From: Sphagnum compactum
Taxonomy: Eukaryota; Bryophyta; Sphagnopsida; Sphagnales
Assembly (NCBI GenBank): GCA_965153455.1
Contig: OZ234497.1
Location: 3,596,001-3,660,000 of the forward strand
Reading direction: 5' to 3'
DNA length: 64,000 nt
Positions 1 through 12,700 of this stretch are shown one piece after another. The stretch's first letter is position 1. Each line of letters opens with the position of its first letter. The notes under the pieces are model-generated. The model was not told the origin of the DNA and did no database searches. It was given only the letters and a program-made list of their open reading frames with translations. A program made the position numbers and the translations under genes.

Positions 1-2330
1 AAATATGGAAAGGTCCACATTTTTTCTTCCACTAATAAACCACAAAGAAAGTCCTTGATCTCGCACTAGGAAACATCAATGTGTTTTTTTATTCTATTGG
101 CAACATTAATTGTGCAACTAAACCAAGATCTAACGTTGTAACTTGTTGAAGAAAATACAATAGTTCTTGTTGAGGATGAAATTCCATGTAGATAATACAT
201 AATGAACATCGAAAATGGTTTTGGCCATTAATGCAAAATATGGTTTGAGATATAAGTTATTGTTGCTTCTCGTACGATGCTGGACACAAATCAAGTTTGT
301 GATTTTTTTTCTTTGAATCTCATGGGGTAATACTTACAAATGCAAGTTTGATGTAAATTTCTCGTCTTTATTTGACTAGTAAAGTAAATTGAGTATGGTA
401 AATGCAGATTGTAGATTTGGCCACAATTATTACTAAATATTCATCTGATCTAACATGCACTATTTTGATATAGGTAGGAAGTGAAAATGTGACATATTTA
501 ATGAACTTCATGAGGAGAAAGATAATAACAATTGTGTTCCAACATCTTTTGTTCACATTAGTTATCATTTTCAAGTCATCAATCACATAATTGAAGTTTT
601 TTGAGAAGACTGTAATGTGTGGGATATACACAAATGAATGTTACAAACATCATATATTGGTGGTGCAACTGGTGATTGTGGTCGATTTTAGGTTCTTGTG
701 GCAGCAATGGATGAATACTCTAAAAGTGATGTTGGTTAAGAATCCCAAGGCACAAGAGCAATAATAAATCATGTACAGTTTGTTTCACAATTATGCCATT
801 GTTGATATAGGAAGCAAATTCATATACAACATTGCAATTTGACTTCATGCAATTTAACTTGAATATGACAAGGCATGTATCTGAATCAAGACTCAAATAC
901 CAAAGTCCTAATTATAAACATAGTTTGATCGAGTTCAGTTGACATTGTGGTATCATGCATGAAATAGAAACTTTATTTTCTGAAACCATGCAAGTTCTCA
1001 TAACCAAAAAGGATTACAGAAATCAAAAGGGTTACAGAAATCACATTTGGTAATTAGATGAGTTTTCAAGAACTTTTTTATTTCCTAGCTCAGAAAAGAA
1101 TAGTTGATTGCAAATGTCTAATAAATTTGGAAAAGAAACAAGAAGGCAATGAAATGCAATTTGACAACTACATTTGACTGGATGTAATATGACTAATGCA
1201 AGAATACATAGAATTTGTATGTCCTCAGTAACACATTGATAATATTCAAGGATATTCGCATGAAATTTGACAGGGCAAGTTGAAAGATTTTGTTCCTGAT
1301 GATAAGGAAACTTTCTATTGCATGAAAGAATCTAGGTAAGATATAAGAACAAACAACTTTTTTTGTGCTTCCTTCTTTGTTTTCAGGGGTGTTACATGAC
1401 TTGGTCACATGATGCTTTCCTTTTATGTGAAGATCACAGGGACATACAAAGGCACTGATATATAATGGTATGGCAACAAGACTATGCAATACTCTCCATA
1501 TCCTGATTGACACATCACTTCTTCAATCAAGAGGTCCACTGGTATAGAATTGTGTTTTCTTACAGTAGGTTTTCCTCCTTGTGATCATGATGTTGGCACC
1601 CCCTCTTCCGTATGCAAGTTACCTTACAATCCACAGCAGAAACAGGGATCAAACTATTAACATCTTGATTGCAAAATAGCCAAAACAATTTGGCAAACGT
1701 ATCACTGAGGAAAGTTCAACCATGGTCAACATAATTGCTCCAATTGGGATGAACAAGCATGTCTCAATTTGGACAATTGTGTCCACATCACTGATGATGG
1801 AGGTCAAAGAGTATGGATCCAATCTCAAAACCACAGTCAAAGAGTAAATATCCAATCTCAAAACCACAATCTACACTAAATTTGAGCTGAGGCATTTGAC
1901 AGGGATTCAAGTCTGTCCTGAATTGACTTGACTTCTGATTGACTTGGTGTCTGTAAATGGGCAACTATCAAAGAGTGTTTGCAAGTTAAATTTTACACCA
2001 AACATGACCCAGTATGACCAAGAAGGAAATTCTGGTGTACAACATGACCATACAACTCTGTACTTGGTGTGACCATACAACTCTTGTGAAAATTGACCAG
2101 CAGTAGATCTAATTGTCCAGTAGCTTTGTCACCTGCTGAAGCCCAATATATACATGTTTAGACATTCTCAGCACAACAATTCCTCAAGAATTCATTAGTC
2201 TGAGTGCTATAAACCAAGCAAAAGCAGTTGAGGTGTGTTACCACTCTGGGCATATATAACTGGAAATGGTTGTGATGGATGACCAGCAAACAAACTGTGT
2301 GAAACAATTGTTGCAGAAGTGATAGCTTAC
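1..2330. other. AT-rich intergenic DNA, no gene seen
   Basis: I find no convincing exon on either strand here; open frames are short and lack splice-site support. One small direct repeat is visible: a 33-bp unit starting at 1803 and again at 1836, with three or four differences. Confidence 0.6.
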
Positions 2331-3007
2331 CAAACACTCCTGAGCAACTTGCGCAATCAGCTCATGTTGAGAATCTGCAATTACTCTCTCTGCTTCATCT
2401 TGTGCTTTGCACTTTATTCACAACTTGTCTTCAAAGGTCTTTTGGGCATCCACCTGCAAGCAAGGTGAGGTTCATCAAAACCCTGACCTGGACAGTCCTA
2501 GCGCAAGCTGAGCACAACAAAGCAACTGAAAAGCACCACACAAGTTATTGCCAAAGCAATGAGCAGTGAGGGAAACAGAGTGCTCCCTGAAGAGAAGAGG
2601 AAAAGGTTTCAACACATTCTGTTAGTAGAAGCATGGCTTGTAAGGGGAGACAGGAAACCAATGTGCAGGGTTTATCACATTGATAGGGTGCAGTAATTGG
2701 GCTCATGCAGTTGCCTAACATGCTGTAATGTGATTCTCATAAATCAACTATAATTGCACAGCTTGAGTGTAGCCAAGTCTCTTTTTCACAGAATTCCACA
2801 TGCTTCTTTCATCCTGTTTGGAATAGATTCAGTTTTGTTTATGCGACTTTGGAGGTGTAGATCTTATGCGCATGAACAAATTTGACAAAGAGGAGATGAG
2901 ATGAAGACCTGTGCATTATGAACAGCAAGCTCAGCTCTCTGATCCTCTTTTGTGGCACTCCAGGGCTTTGGCCTCCAACTGCTATCTCCACTGCTCTGCC
3001 CTGGCAT
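2331..3007 (-). pseudogene. Two exon-like segments of an unrecognised gene, one with an in-frame stop
   Basis: Read on the minus strand, an ATG at 3007 opens 33 codons (MPGQSSGDSSW... ending ELAVHNAQ) to a GT donor just below 2909. A CAG acceptor then leads into 2453-2331, which starts VDAQKTFEDK and ends in a consensus GTAAGC donor. The two segments join in phase 0, and the second reads as helical, charged sequence (CKAQDEAERVIADSQ). However, it carries a TGA after DKL. The composition suits a coiled-coil protein. I do not recognise the family and found no clear continuation on either side. It may be a broken gene, or a chance match between splice motifs. Confidence 0.35.
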
Positions 3008-3099
3008 GTGTCATGAAGTGGATCCATGAATTCTAAGAGAGGTTGATGAAATAAGACCACAGAGCTGAGACAACACCATGGTTGAATTTGTGGAAGTCC

Positions 3100-3115
3100 A
3101 AACCCTAAACCCTAA
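3100..3115. repeat. Two-unit telobox-like motif (AAACCCTAAACCCTAA)
   Basis: Two adjacent copies of the plant telomere-type AAACCCT unit lie here. Interstitial teloboxes are known in promoters of plant translation and cell-cycle genes, but no plus-strand gene is evident downstream. Confidence 0.5.
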
Positions 3116-4679
3116 GGGATTACCAATTCACACTCAGAAGCATTCTTCCAAGTTCACATGTGTCTCATGCTCTCTGTATTTGATCTCTCAAACTGAGAGA
3201 CATAGATGCTGGGATCCTAGACACCTGCAAAGCTAGAAGTGGGTTGTTCACCTTGGATTTCAACCCTTGCTCAAGTACCTTGTGTCTACAAAGAAGCAGT
3301 TCAATGTGAGCATGCAGAGTGTTGGGACTTTTGAAAGAACAACGGAAATTCTGCAGGGCCATATCTTTCCTGTGTGTGACGAATCGGGATCTATCAACTT
3401 TTCCTCCACGTCAACAAGGCATCCTACAAAACCCTAGATCAATGTTCGCATGTATTCTTGGGTTGCAGGGGAGGAAGACGTGAATTGTAAACGGCGGACA
3501 AAAAGCTCTCCGATGACCACAGGATTCCAGAACCAAGAACCAGAAAAAAAAGAAAAAGCGAACGTGCACAAAGTAAACCTGAAAGGGGGAGAATGGAGAT
3601 GTGTGCCGATGTCTGCGGTAGCCCGGCTAGTCACGGAATGTGCACTCACCGGCATCCCTGCCCGCCATTCTCAAGCTTGCTTTGGATCCAAGCTATGCAA
3701 AGACGACTATGAATGAGCATCGTGTCCAAGCTTCAGGTAATTGGAGCCGAACCCAGGGTCTGGTTCCAAACTCATTTGAGAACTGGAACCAAATCGAAAT
3801 CTTTTTTGAATCCAATTCCCCGATTTTAGGGTTGAAGAAATTGAAGCTTATTCTTCTTCATTTTTCCAGGGAAATTCGAACTTATTCATGATTTTGTTTC
3901 ACGTTCGTTTCTTGTTTCTTCCAACTTGTGTTCAAAAGAGGTTGTCAGTTCCCAAGTTCAAAATTGCTTCAAGTTTTGTTTGAAAATTTCATGCTCAACA
4001 AACAAGACAATAAGACTGCAGATTCGGCAACCGAAGAAATAGAACTTGGAGAAGGGTTGTCAAGTGAATCCTCACAAACTAGAAGGAAAAAGGAGAGTCT
4101 TCAATGACTCCTGCCATGGGAAGGCATGGCAATGCAGCTGCCAAGTTCCAACATATAATTTTAAAAAATAAAAACTTTATGATATTCTACATCAAACTAC
4201 ATTAAATTACTTTCATTCTTCAAAATAAGTAGTGCAAAAGGAAAGATAAACAAAAATAGAAAAAACCATGATGTACACAAGACCTACATTTTCTACACAC
4301 TATTTAGAGTACTCTTCTTATGAAACATCCTTTTTCTTTTCTTTTTTTCAAAGTTCTCTATACAAGAATGAATGATAGAGGTCCATCTTCAAATCCCCTT
4401 TTCTACAATATCATACAAAGTTCACATTTCTCCCATCAAAATAAGTTCCCTTCTTTTAATTCATTCACAAATTCTTCTTAATCATTGATAAACACATGTC
4501 AATCACCCATCTCAATGAGCCAACTAATTTTAATGGTTTCATTCTCAAAATAAATTAAAAACAATAAATAATTTACTACTAATAACTATTTAATTATTAG
4601 GATACTTATAAGACTAAACAATTTATATGGAATTTTTACTCTTAACAAAGACACCATTGGAACAAGGAATACTTACATG
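3116..4679. other. Intergenic, with a GC-richer patch at about 3360-3720
   Basis: The patch at 3360-3720 has overlapping open frames on both strands (for example 88 codons from 3450 on the plus strand). Neither shows a recognisable domain or good splice sites. It may be a promoter or a decayed exon. The rest is AT-rich with nothing evident. Confidence 0.4.
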
Positions 4680-5030
4680 TCTTTTACATGCAATTTATGG
4701 GTCACAAATAAAAGGCATGCCAAGATTAAAATTTAATTTTTTCTTCAACCACAAATACACTACTAGTTCATTGAAAATAATTATTCAAAATAATTTTACA
4801 TTTCATCAACAAAAGACATGTTAATTTGATTAATATCTTATTTTTTCTTCAACTACAATTACATTGCTACCTCATTAAATATAACACTTCCAAATAATTT
4901 GACACGTTTTTTGCATGCAAATTATGGGTGACAAGCCAAAAAAAATGCCAAGATTAAAAATCAACTCTTTTGTTGATCAAAAGACTGGAATACTAGTTCA
5001 TTAAAAAAACAATTTTTCAAAACAACTCAA
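4680..5030. repeat. Degenerate local repeat, two diverged copies
   Basis: A segment containing ATGCAATTTATGGGT at about 4688 followed by ATGCCAAGATTAAAA recurs at about 4914 with substitutions and small indels. A second shared block (TTTTTCTTCAAC followed by an A-rich part) occurs near 4739 and 4842. This looks like diverged tandem repeats with no coding content. Confidence 0.5.
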
Positions 5031-5289
5031 ATCACCAATGTCAACAATTTTAACAACATGGCTGGTCATAAGCTTTTTCTTCACACCTCAATTAGATCCT
5101 TTAATGAAAACCCATTGCAACATGGAACTATTAATTCACTCAAAGCAAGAACCTTTTAGAATAATCATTATGAGTTTTCCAAAGCTTCTCAATGATACAT
5201 AATCTTTTCAATAATGGCAAAATGTACACATGATGAAAATTTCAAACATCTAAATAGGTTATGTTGTAACCCTAAGCTTGGGCTCACAA

Positions 5290-6756
5290 CAGGGTTCTTC
5301 AGGTTCTGAGATTTGGTTCAGGGATTTCCGAAGCTTGTCAAGAAAGGGTTTCGGAGTCCCTCCGGACAGAGTGGGCCTTCTTGGGGCTTTTCTGTCCGGG
5401 TCCCCCGGAAACGGGCCAGATCTTGTCCGGGTGCATGCAAAAAAAAATTTGTGTGCGCCGCACTAAGCTATGACGCGTTGAGCACAATGATTCATACAGA
5501 ATGGGGATCTAAGCCTTCATTGTTGCAGTACTGTCAGCTTGACATGGCCAGATCACACTCACCACATCCAGAACACAAAGCTGCATTGCATCATGAAGTC
5601 ATTTATTCAACAACACACTGCTTGAAGACATCTGGAAATGCATGTGTGCATACCAAGGATGGTCAGTCACAGCCTAGCTTTCATCACACTCAAAGTCAAT
5701 GTCCAATGGTCAATGTCACAAGGTGCTGTGCATCACCAAGACACCTACTTGGCATGCAAATTTCTCAGCAATTGAGACACATTTGATAGCTGCTCCACTG
5801 GCTTCTAGGCCTCCTTGGCCAGAAAATCCAGCTCCTTCCTCTGCACACCTACCATCTCAGCATCTCCCCAGCACTCAGACTCATCCGATGATGAGCACAC
5901 ATTGCCCTCCTCATCAAACCCATCATCTTCCAGCCCATCATCAAAGCTAGGCACCTGATTGGCGGGCTCTTTACTCATTGCTGCAAACAGCTTGCTGACC
6001 AGCTTGACAAATGTCAATTCACAACAAGCCTGTTGGCAAGCTTCTGGTCAGCAAGCTGTTTGCAGCAATGAGCAAGGAGCCCGCCAATCAGGTGCCTAGC
6101 TTTGATGATGGGCTGGAAGATGATGGGTTTGATGAGGAGGGCAATGTGTGCTCATCATCGGATGAGTCTGAGTGCTGGGGAGATGCTGAGATGGTAGGTG
6201 TGCAGAGGAAGGAGCTGGATTTTCTGGCCAAGGAGGCATAGAAGCCAATGGAGCAGCTGTCAAATGTGTCTCAGTTGCTGAGAAATTTGCATGCCAAGTA
6301 GGTGTCTTGGTGATGCACAGCACCTTGTGACATTGACCATTGGACATTGACTTTGAGTGTGATGAAAGCTGGGCTGTGACTGACCATCCTTGGTATGCAC
6401 ACATGCATTTCCAGATGTCTTCAAGCAGTGTGTTGTTGAATAAATGACTTCATGATGCAATGCAGCTTTGTGTTCTGGATGTGGTGAGTGTGATCTGGCC
6501 ATGTCAAGCCGATAGTACTGCAACAATGAAGGCTTAGATCCCCATTCTGTATGAATCATTGTGCTCCACGCGTCATAGCTTAGTGCGGCGCACACAAATT
6601 TTTTTTTGCATGCACCCGGACAAGATCTGGCCCGTTTCCGGGGGACCCGGACAGAAAAGCCCCAAGAAGGCCCACTCTGTCCGGAGGGACTCCGGAACCC
6701 TTTCTTGACAAGCTTCGGAAATCCCTGAACCAAATCTCAGAACCTGAAGAACCCTG
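5290..6756. mobile_element. 1.47-kb near-perfect palindrome (fold-back element), 711-bp arms
   Basis: Positions 5290-6000 read as the reverse complement of 6046-6756. The coordinates sum to a constant (12046), so there is no net indel. The spacer is about 45 bp and is itself partly complementary. Only about a dozen differences are seen between arms, for example near 5485 against 6561. The outer ends begin CAGGGTTCTTCAGG, like hAT-type termini, but I see no 8-bp target duplication (flanks GCTCACAA and AATCAAAC). Each arm is markedly GC-richer than its surroundings and carries the same open frames: a 157-codon frame, and an acidic one in which 6011-6241 encodes FDDGLEDDGFDEE and a Ser-Asp-rich run. 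The protein is not recognised. A transcript across it would fold into a long double-stranded RNA. Confidence 0.85.
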
Positions 6757-9700
6757 AATCAAACATTGTCCAAATTATTCTTTCTTTAAAGTAATGGAAA
6801 GGTTTTGAATAATAGATATACAAAATGGAGTCATATTTTTCATTTGAAGATTTAAAACAAAACTTATGACTAGAATTGAATGGTTGGGAGTCAAATTGAT
6901 AGGTTGATTCTTGATCATTAAAATGCTCCAAAAAAAAATTATTAGAGCATGCGATACAATGTTGAAAAAATGTTTTCAAGGACTACAATTTTTCTTTTGA
7001 AAGCTTTTGAATCACAACTAAAAACCTTGTCCTTTGCAACCCTTTCCCCATGCAACTAAAATGTTTGATTTTATTATAATTTGACCAATAGTAAAACTTT
7101 GCATTAATATGAAAAAACTTTGTGTTGGGTAACAAAACTTTAGACTAATTCTTGGAAATGAATGAACAATGTTTCAAAGTTCACTACATTGTTCATTAGC
7201 AAGGAAATTGCAATCCTTTTTCATATATAATTCAAAAATGTGACAAAAAATTTCATCCCCAAACCACAAAAATGTTCTTGTGCCTTTCTTCACATCTTGT
7301 CCATTATCATTGTCATTAAATATGTGAATGCATTCATGCATAACAAGTTATTCTTTTACCAATATGTCACAATTTGCATCCATTGAGGTATATAGATATA
7401 TGTGCTCCAAATGCATTTTAAATGGTTGAGTTGGCATTTTTTGAATTGAAGATTAAGGGTACACATATTGTTTGATATTGTGATCATTAGCAAAATGAAA
7501 ATTTATATTTAGAAAGAGAAATTATGTTGGTTGACTCGCTTGTCAAAATCCCTAAACAACCCAAAATCATCTCCAAATATAATAAAAATTGCCAAGTTTT
7601 TATAAATAGTTTTCAATGTGTCTCCATAAATATAAAATGTTGGTTCAATCTTTGTTTATGAAAACTATTTTTTCCACATTTTCTTATGGACGATTGCCAA
7701 CTATGTACATACACAACAATTTTCTTGAAACAACCATGTTGTATATTGTTAATTCAAAAAATTCATAATTAAATCTAATTCATATTATTATATCTTAATA
7801 TTATGAGCATGTCATTTGTATTGACTCCTATTTTCATTATTTATATTTATGATTCATACATATGTAAGAAAATAAAAGAAAACATATTTTTTGAAACATT
7901 CCCAATGGCAAAAAAAATGTTGAAATATTTTGAATCGTTTTACATGAATATTATTTCTAATGATTTTTATTAATATGAATTTTATCATCATTTGAAATTT
8001 ATGGAATGTATTTTAATAATTAAATTATTTTTTATTTTTAATTGTGGAAGACAATTATTTTTTTGAATTACATGTAATTACTAAAACCCCATGGCAAGGG
8101 AATAACTATAAATTAATCCACTATTTTAAAACTTGTATTATGTAACCATTCAATTTGTGATTGCATGCAATTTTTTGTCATTTTCAACTATGAGTATTTT
8201 TACAACTAGTCACCATCCTTTTAAATTTGCTACCAATTTTATGACTATGGTGCACGTATTAAATTGCATTTCTTCCATATTTATTATTCTTTTGGATTTT
8301 CATCCAAAAATAGGCCTTAGACATGTTCATTTAATCATAAAATTCGATGCAACTTAATCGCTTCTTATGGTGTGTTTATACATTTAATGTACAGTAGATA
8401 TTGTGGACTACATTATAAATGTGTTTAGCTTGTATTTAATATATATTAAGCAAATATTAAACACATATAACATATTTAAATGTATTTGATTCATATTCAA
8501 GGTATATTAAACATATATTTGCTCATATTATGGGCATATTTTGAATTTTATTTATTTATTTTATATGGTTTTTTAAAAAATATACCATGTCTATTTTAAT
8601 GTATGATTAAATTATATTATGAGATCATACCAATATGATATAATCATCATATTAAATGAATATTTATTATTTATTATTTATTATTATCAACTAATTGATT
8701 AATTAGTATAAATTATGAATTGATTAATTAGACATTAAATAATAAATTGATACAATAATACATAATTATTGATGAATTATTACCATTAACTAATTATCAG
8801 TTAATAAAGAATGTATGCAATAATAGTTAGTTGACAAAAATTATTTAATATAAACTTAATAAGTTAATAATATATAAATTCATATTTAATCTTTAATAAT
8901 GATTTATTTATCAATGATTTTTTAACTAGTAACTATTAATTAATTAATTACTATGTACTAATTAATTAAAATGAATAATTAATCTCAATTAAATTGATTA
9001 ATTTAAATTTATAAATTCAAAATTTTAATTCATATAATTAATTCAAATATATAATTATCAGATAGTTACCCATTTAATTGTATAATTTACAAAAGAAATT
9101 TTTTAATACAAAGCATGTGGGGAAAAAAAATTTAATTGCAAACCAATTTGCAACTAAGGTATAATTAAGATGTAATTCATATGTTTTGTCCTTGAATTTT
9201 ATTCCACAAATTCTATTTTTTAAAATGTATTTTCTTGTCTTGTCACATTAAAATACATGTATCAATTGGGATGAAGTAAAAAAAAACATAACTTTAAAGC
9301 AAAACATAAAATAAAATAAAAATATTTACATGTTTACTCTTTAACTCACCACTTTGAATGAACAGACACCCACATTAATACCATCAATGGATGGACAAGT
9401 GTGTTTGGATGATAGTTAGGTAGTTTCCATATAATAGGAGAAGTTAAATGTTTAGCTAGATAGGAAGGTATGTAACAACCTCACTTTCCCACCCCTTTCT
9501 TCTTCTTCTTTTTTCTTTCATTCTTTTTTCGTCTTTGTCTTCAACCACAACAACTTATTTTTCTTTTATTTTCCTCTTCCTCATTTGTTGCCATAACAAT
9601 TTTTTCTTTTTCTTTTTCTTTTCTTCTCTTCTACTACTACCACAACTTCTTCATCTTCTCATATTTTCTTTTCTTATTTTTCTTCTCTATTGCTACCACA

Positions 9701-10510
9701 ACAAATTTTTTATCTTCTTTTTTCTTTTTCCTTCTTTTTTCTGTATATTTCCATAACAATTTTGTCATTTCATTTACTTCCCTACTTGTTAGCCCATCAG
9801 CCAACCTATTAACCAGCCCACACACCTACCAGCTTGCCCACTTGTTCACCGCCCACCCACTTGCCCACCTACCTACTAGCCAGCTCATCCTACGGCCACC
9901 TCATTACTTGCATTCCCCCACCTTTATGCTTGCCCGCCATCCATCACAATCCTTTATAGAGGTTCACCCACATGTTTTTTTTGGTTTTTTTTTCACAAAC
10001 CTTTGTTAAGGTTCATTGAAATAAATGAAAAAATCATTTTTTAAAAGTTTCATTCTTCACAAACCTCTAAAAGGTTCATTGAAGTTTTTGTTTTCTCTTT
10101 TTTCAAATTTTTATTCTACATATACTATGGGTTTTTATATTTTTTTTGTTTTGTTTTTTGAGTTTTTTTCAAAGATTTCACTTGTGTTTTATTTTTTTGT
10201 TTCATCAATATTAGATTTGAAATTTTATTTTTTGTTTGTTTGTCCCTTTTTTTGGATTTGAAAAACTTGTAAGCCTCACACCCTTAAAAACCTTGATCCT
10301 TATAACATTAACATTTATGATATTCAAAAATCTACATGCCTATTATCCTTAAACTTCAGATTGAACCTATAAACCACAATAAATTTTGTAGAGGTTCCAA
10401 TTTTTTTGTGTGTGTTAGACATAATCAATGTTGAAACATACACCTTACATTGTGTGGGGGTTTTTGTTTTGATTACAACCATGGCACCACCTACTCCACC
10501 AAATTTTGGT
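6757..10510. other. AT-rich intergenic DNA with low-complexity tracts
   Basis: There are no supported genes. 8370-9060 is extremely AT-rich, with many ATTAATTAATT-type palindromic runs. 9485-9760 is a pyrimidine-rich tract of TTC/TTTCT runs whose open frame is only a compositional artefact. 9775-9950 is rich in CCCA/ACCT/AGCC words, related in style to the larger tract near 60.5 kb. Confidence 0.6.
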
Positions 10511-10516
10511 GAATGT

Positions 10517-11015
10517 GAAATTATTTGAGGTTAAGGAAGAAAATGTGGCATGGACTTTGGATGAGGATTTGAACAAGTTCAAATGTCCCATCAAGTCATG
10601 CAAAGGAGGGCCTTATAAATACCAAAATCACTTTTAAGCACACATGCAATTCAAGCATAATTTGTTTATGGAGTGGCCCATAATTGGACATCCTCAAAAA
10701 CCTCACAACATTCTTTGAGTCATTGACCATCACAAGTACAATGCAATGGGTGATGAAATTTTGAGAAAGAAAAAGGAATTGCAAAAAGTTGAAAAGAGAT
10801 GGGAAAAGGAAGCCAAATGTGAGTTAACACAATCCCCTATGTCATATGCAAACTTAGAGAAACCATTATTGGCAAAGTTTATCAAACACAAGCTTTCACA
10901 ACTTTTGGGCTTTTTTGAATGGGGTCAAGTGATTGACCCTACATGTTTCAAAAAATACAATAGTGATCAATTGTATCAATTTTTGGGGACAGCTTATGAC
11001 TATGGGGGAGTTTGA
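10517..11015 (+). pseudogene. Zinc-finger-like ORF with two in-frame stops
   Basis: One reading frame runs from about 10517 to a TGA at 11015, broken by stops near 10636 and 10720. Its start reads LFEVKEENVAWTLDEDLN and is followed by KFKCPIKSCKGG and, after the first stop, AHMQFKH. This gives a C-x4-C ... H-x4-H spacing like a degenerate C2H2 finger. The last 89 codons are open and basic to begin with (ILRKKKELQKVEKRWEKEAK), then hydrophobic. It may be a captured host gene fragment or part of a transposon. I do not recognise the full protein. Confidence 0.45.
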
Positions 11016-11949
11016 GCTATCAAGAACCTATGGGATCTTAACACTCAAGATGACCATGATGAAGAAAGAGGAGAGTGTCTTCAAGAGGTGGTATGGAACA
11101 AGTATGAAGAGCACATGTGATTGTAAACCCATAGAATCCTTTTCCTTTTTTTTCATTATGAATCCTACATAAGGTGTTAACAAGGTTTTTGGTTGTTGAA
11201 GGTTAAAACTTGGTGAGGATGTGTTTAGCAAATCTTTTGGCGACTCATTCCATGTGTGGTATGAAGCTAAAGTGAGAATATAAATTATGTTTCTTATGTA
11301 ATTTTTGTGAAGTTCAATTTTAATACAAATTTTGGATCTTGTTTTTCTTATCATAACCCATCTTTACTTCATTTCTTCTCCTATGAACTTTGAAATTGAA
11401 TCTTTTGGGAAATTTTAAAATTATACACATACATCAATTATTGATGGGCACAACACAAATACATGAATCACACCTTGGATAAAAGGTTTATACCTTTATG
11501 GACTTATTGTTATACATGTCATAACACTTTGACATGTTTACATTAAACCATTTCCATCAAATCAATTTATGTTATACCTAACATTTTTACTAAATTCATT
11601 TTATTAAACTTTCTAGATTTAACATTATACTTGACGCAATACCCTAACTTGTTGACCCTAAACTTTTAATTTTTTAAATGATGCCTTTAATAGTTTATGT
11701 TACACGTACACCTAACATGGTTATTTCTTGGGGTGTTTTAGTTTTTTATGATTTAAGTTATACCTAATGCAATGCCCTAACCTATTAACCTAAACCAATT
11801 TTCATTTTTTTATATGATGTCTACTAATTTATGTTATAATTAATGTGACATTTTCGTGAAATGTGTTTTAATTACTTGGAATTTTTCCACAACATTTCAT
11901 ACACAACTTGAACTACCCCATCCAATAATTACAAATATCCTTTGATGTG
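11016..11949. other. AT-rich intergenic, nothing evident
   Basis: The stretch is AT-rich with recurring words such as TTATGTTATACCTAA that suggest old, diverged repeats. No exon or RNA gene is supported. Confidence 0.5.
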
Positions 11950-12700
11950 TGTGCACATATCCCATCGACCCTATGGGTATCCACCTCGTATGTTGCATTC
12001 ATGGTAACGAACACGTTGGAACCCATGATGCAGTTCACAACACTTTTGTCACCATTGTGTGAGATGTTGGCTTTCACATGGGATGAAAACAATTACATGC
12101 ACTTCCTTTAACCACATTCAACTCCTTTCGTCGACAAGTTGACATTGTGCTCACCAAAGATGGCATTCGCACCTTAGTTAACACTGTCATTTTTAATTCA
12201 ATGCGAGTAGATTTATTTCCCTGATCTTGCACAACTCAAAGATTTGTTGCCTTTGATATAACTCAAGCCAAGGAAAGGAGCTATCACAACCAACACCTCA
12301 CTGATCAATTCTTTCCTTTAATAATTGAAATATTTAGTTGTTTACACAAACATGCCAATGTGCTTTTACACAATTGTGCGAATGCCGTTTGGAGCTTGAA
12401 AGGGCCAAAGGGCCTTCATATTTCTATTTGGTCATTTTTTTTTGTCAAAAAGTTTCAATAACATTACAAAAGATGCAAGCATCCTCCATCTTAAGTTGAA
12501 CGATAGCCATAAGCTTAGTTACTTCTCGACTTCCACCCTTTCGGGACACACCTCCCATCACCACGACCAACCTATTGCAAGCCGTCAATTTTTTACATGA
12601 AAAAATATAGCTGACCTACTACAAGCAATCGATTCTGGACATGGAGAGATTTTGACATCTACTTTAAACCAACTTGACATCCTGTAAATTCTCCCTTTTC
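11950..12700 (+). pseudogene. Decayed coding remnant resembling a reverse-transcriptase-associated plant domain
   Basis: Several plus-strand pieces read as protein despite stops and shifts. DIVLTKDGIRTLVNTVIF starts at about 12141. AFDITQAKERSYHNQH begins near 12250 and leads on to DQFFPLIIEIFSCLHKHANV and CANAVWSLKGPKG, ending near 12425. From memory this matches a conserved tail found beside reverse transcriptase in many plant repeat proteins, with its Asp-Gly, Ala-Lys-Glu and Phe-x-Cys-Leu-His positions. No intact RT core (YxDD) is present here. It is a fossil fragment and cannot be functional as read. Confidence 0.5.

Noticed and set aside
5313-5786. 157-codon ORF in the palindrome arm as a real gene
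   Set aside because: It is duplicated in both arms (also 6733-6260), has no recognisable domain, and its frame is shared with several overlapping frames. It is kept only as part of the element.
9535-9756. 73-codon Phe/Leu-rich ORF
   Set aside because: It lies wholly in a TTC/TTTCT low-complexity tract. The composition explains the open frame.
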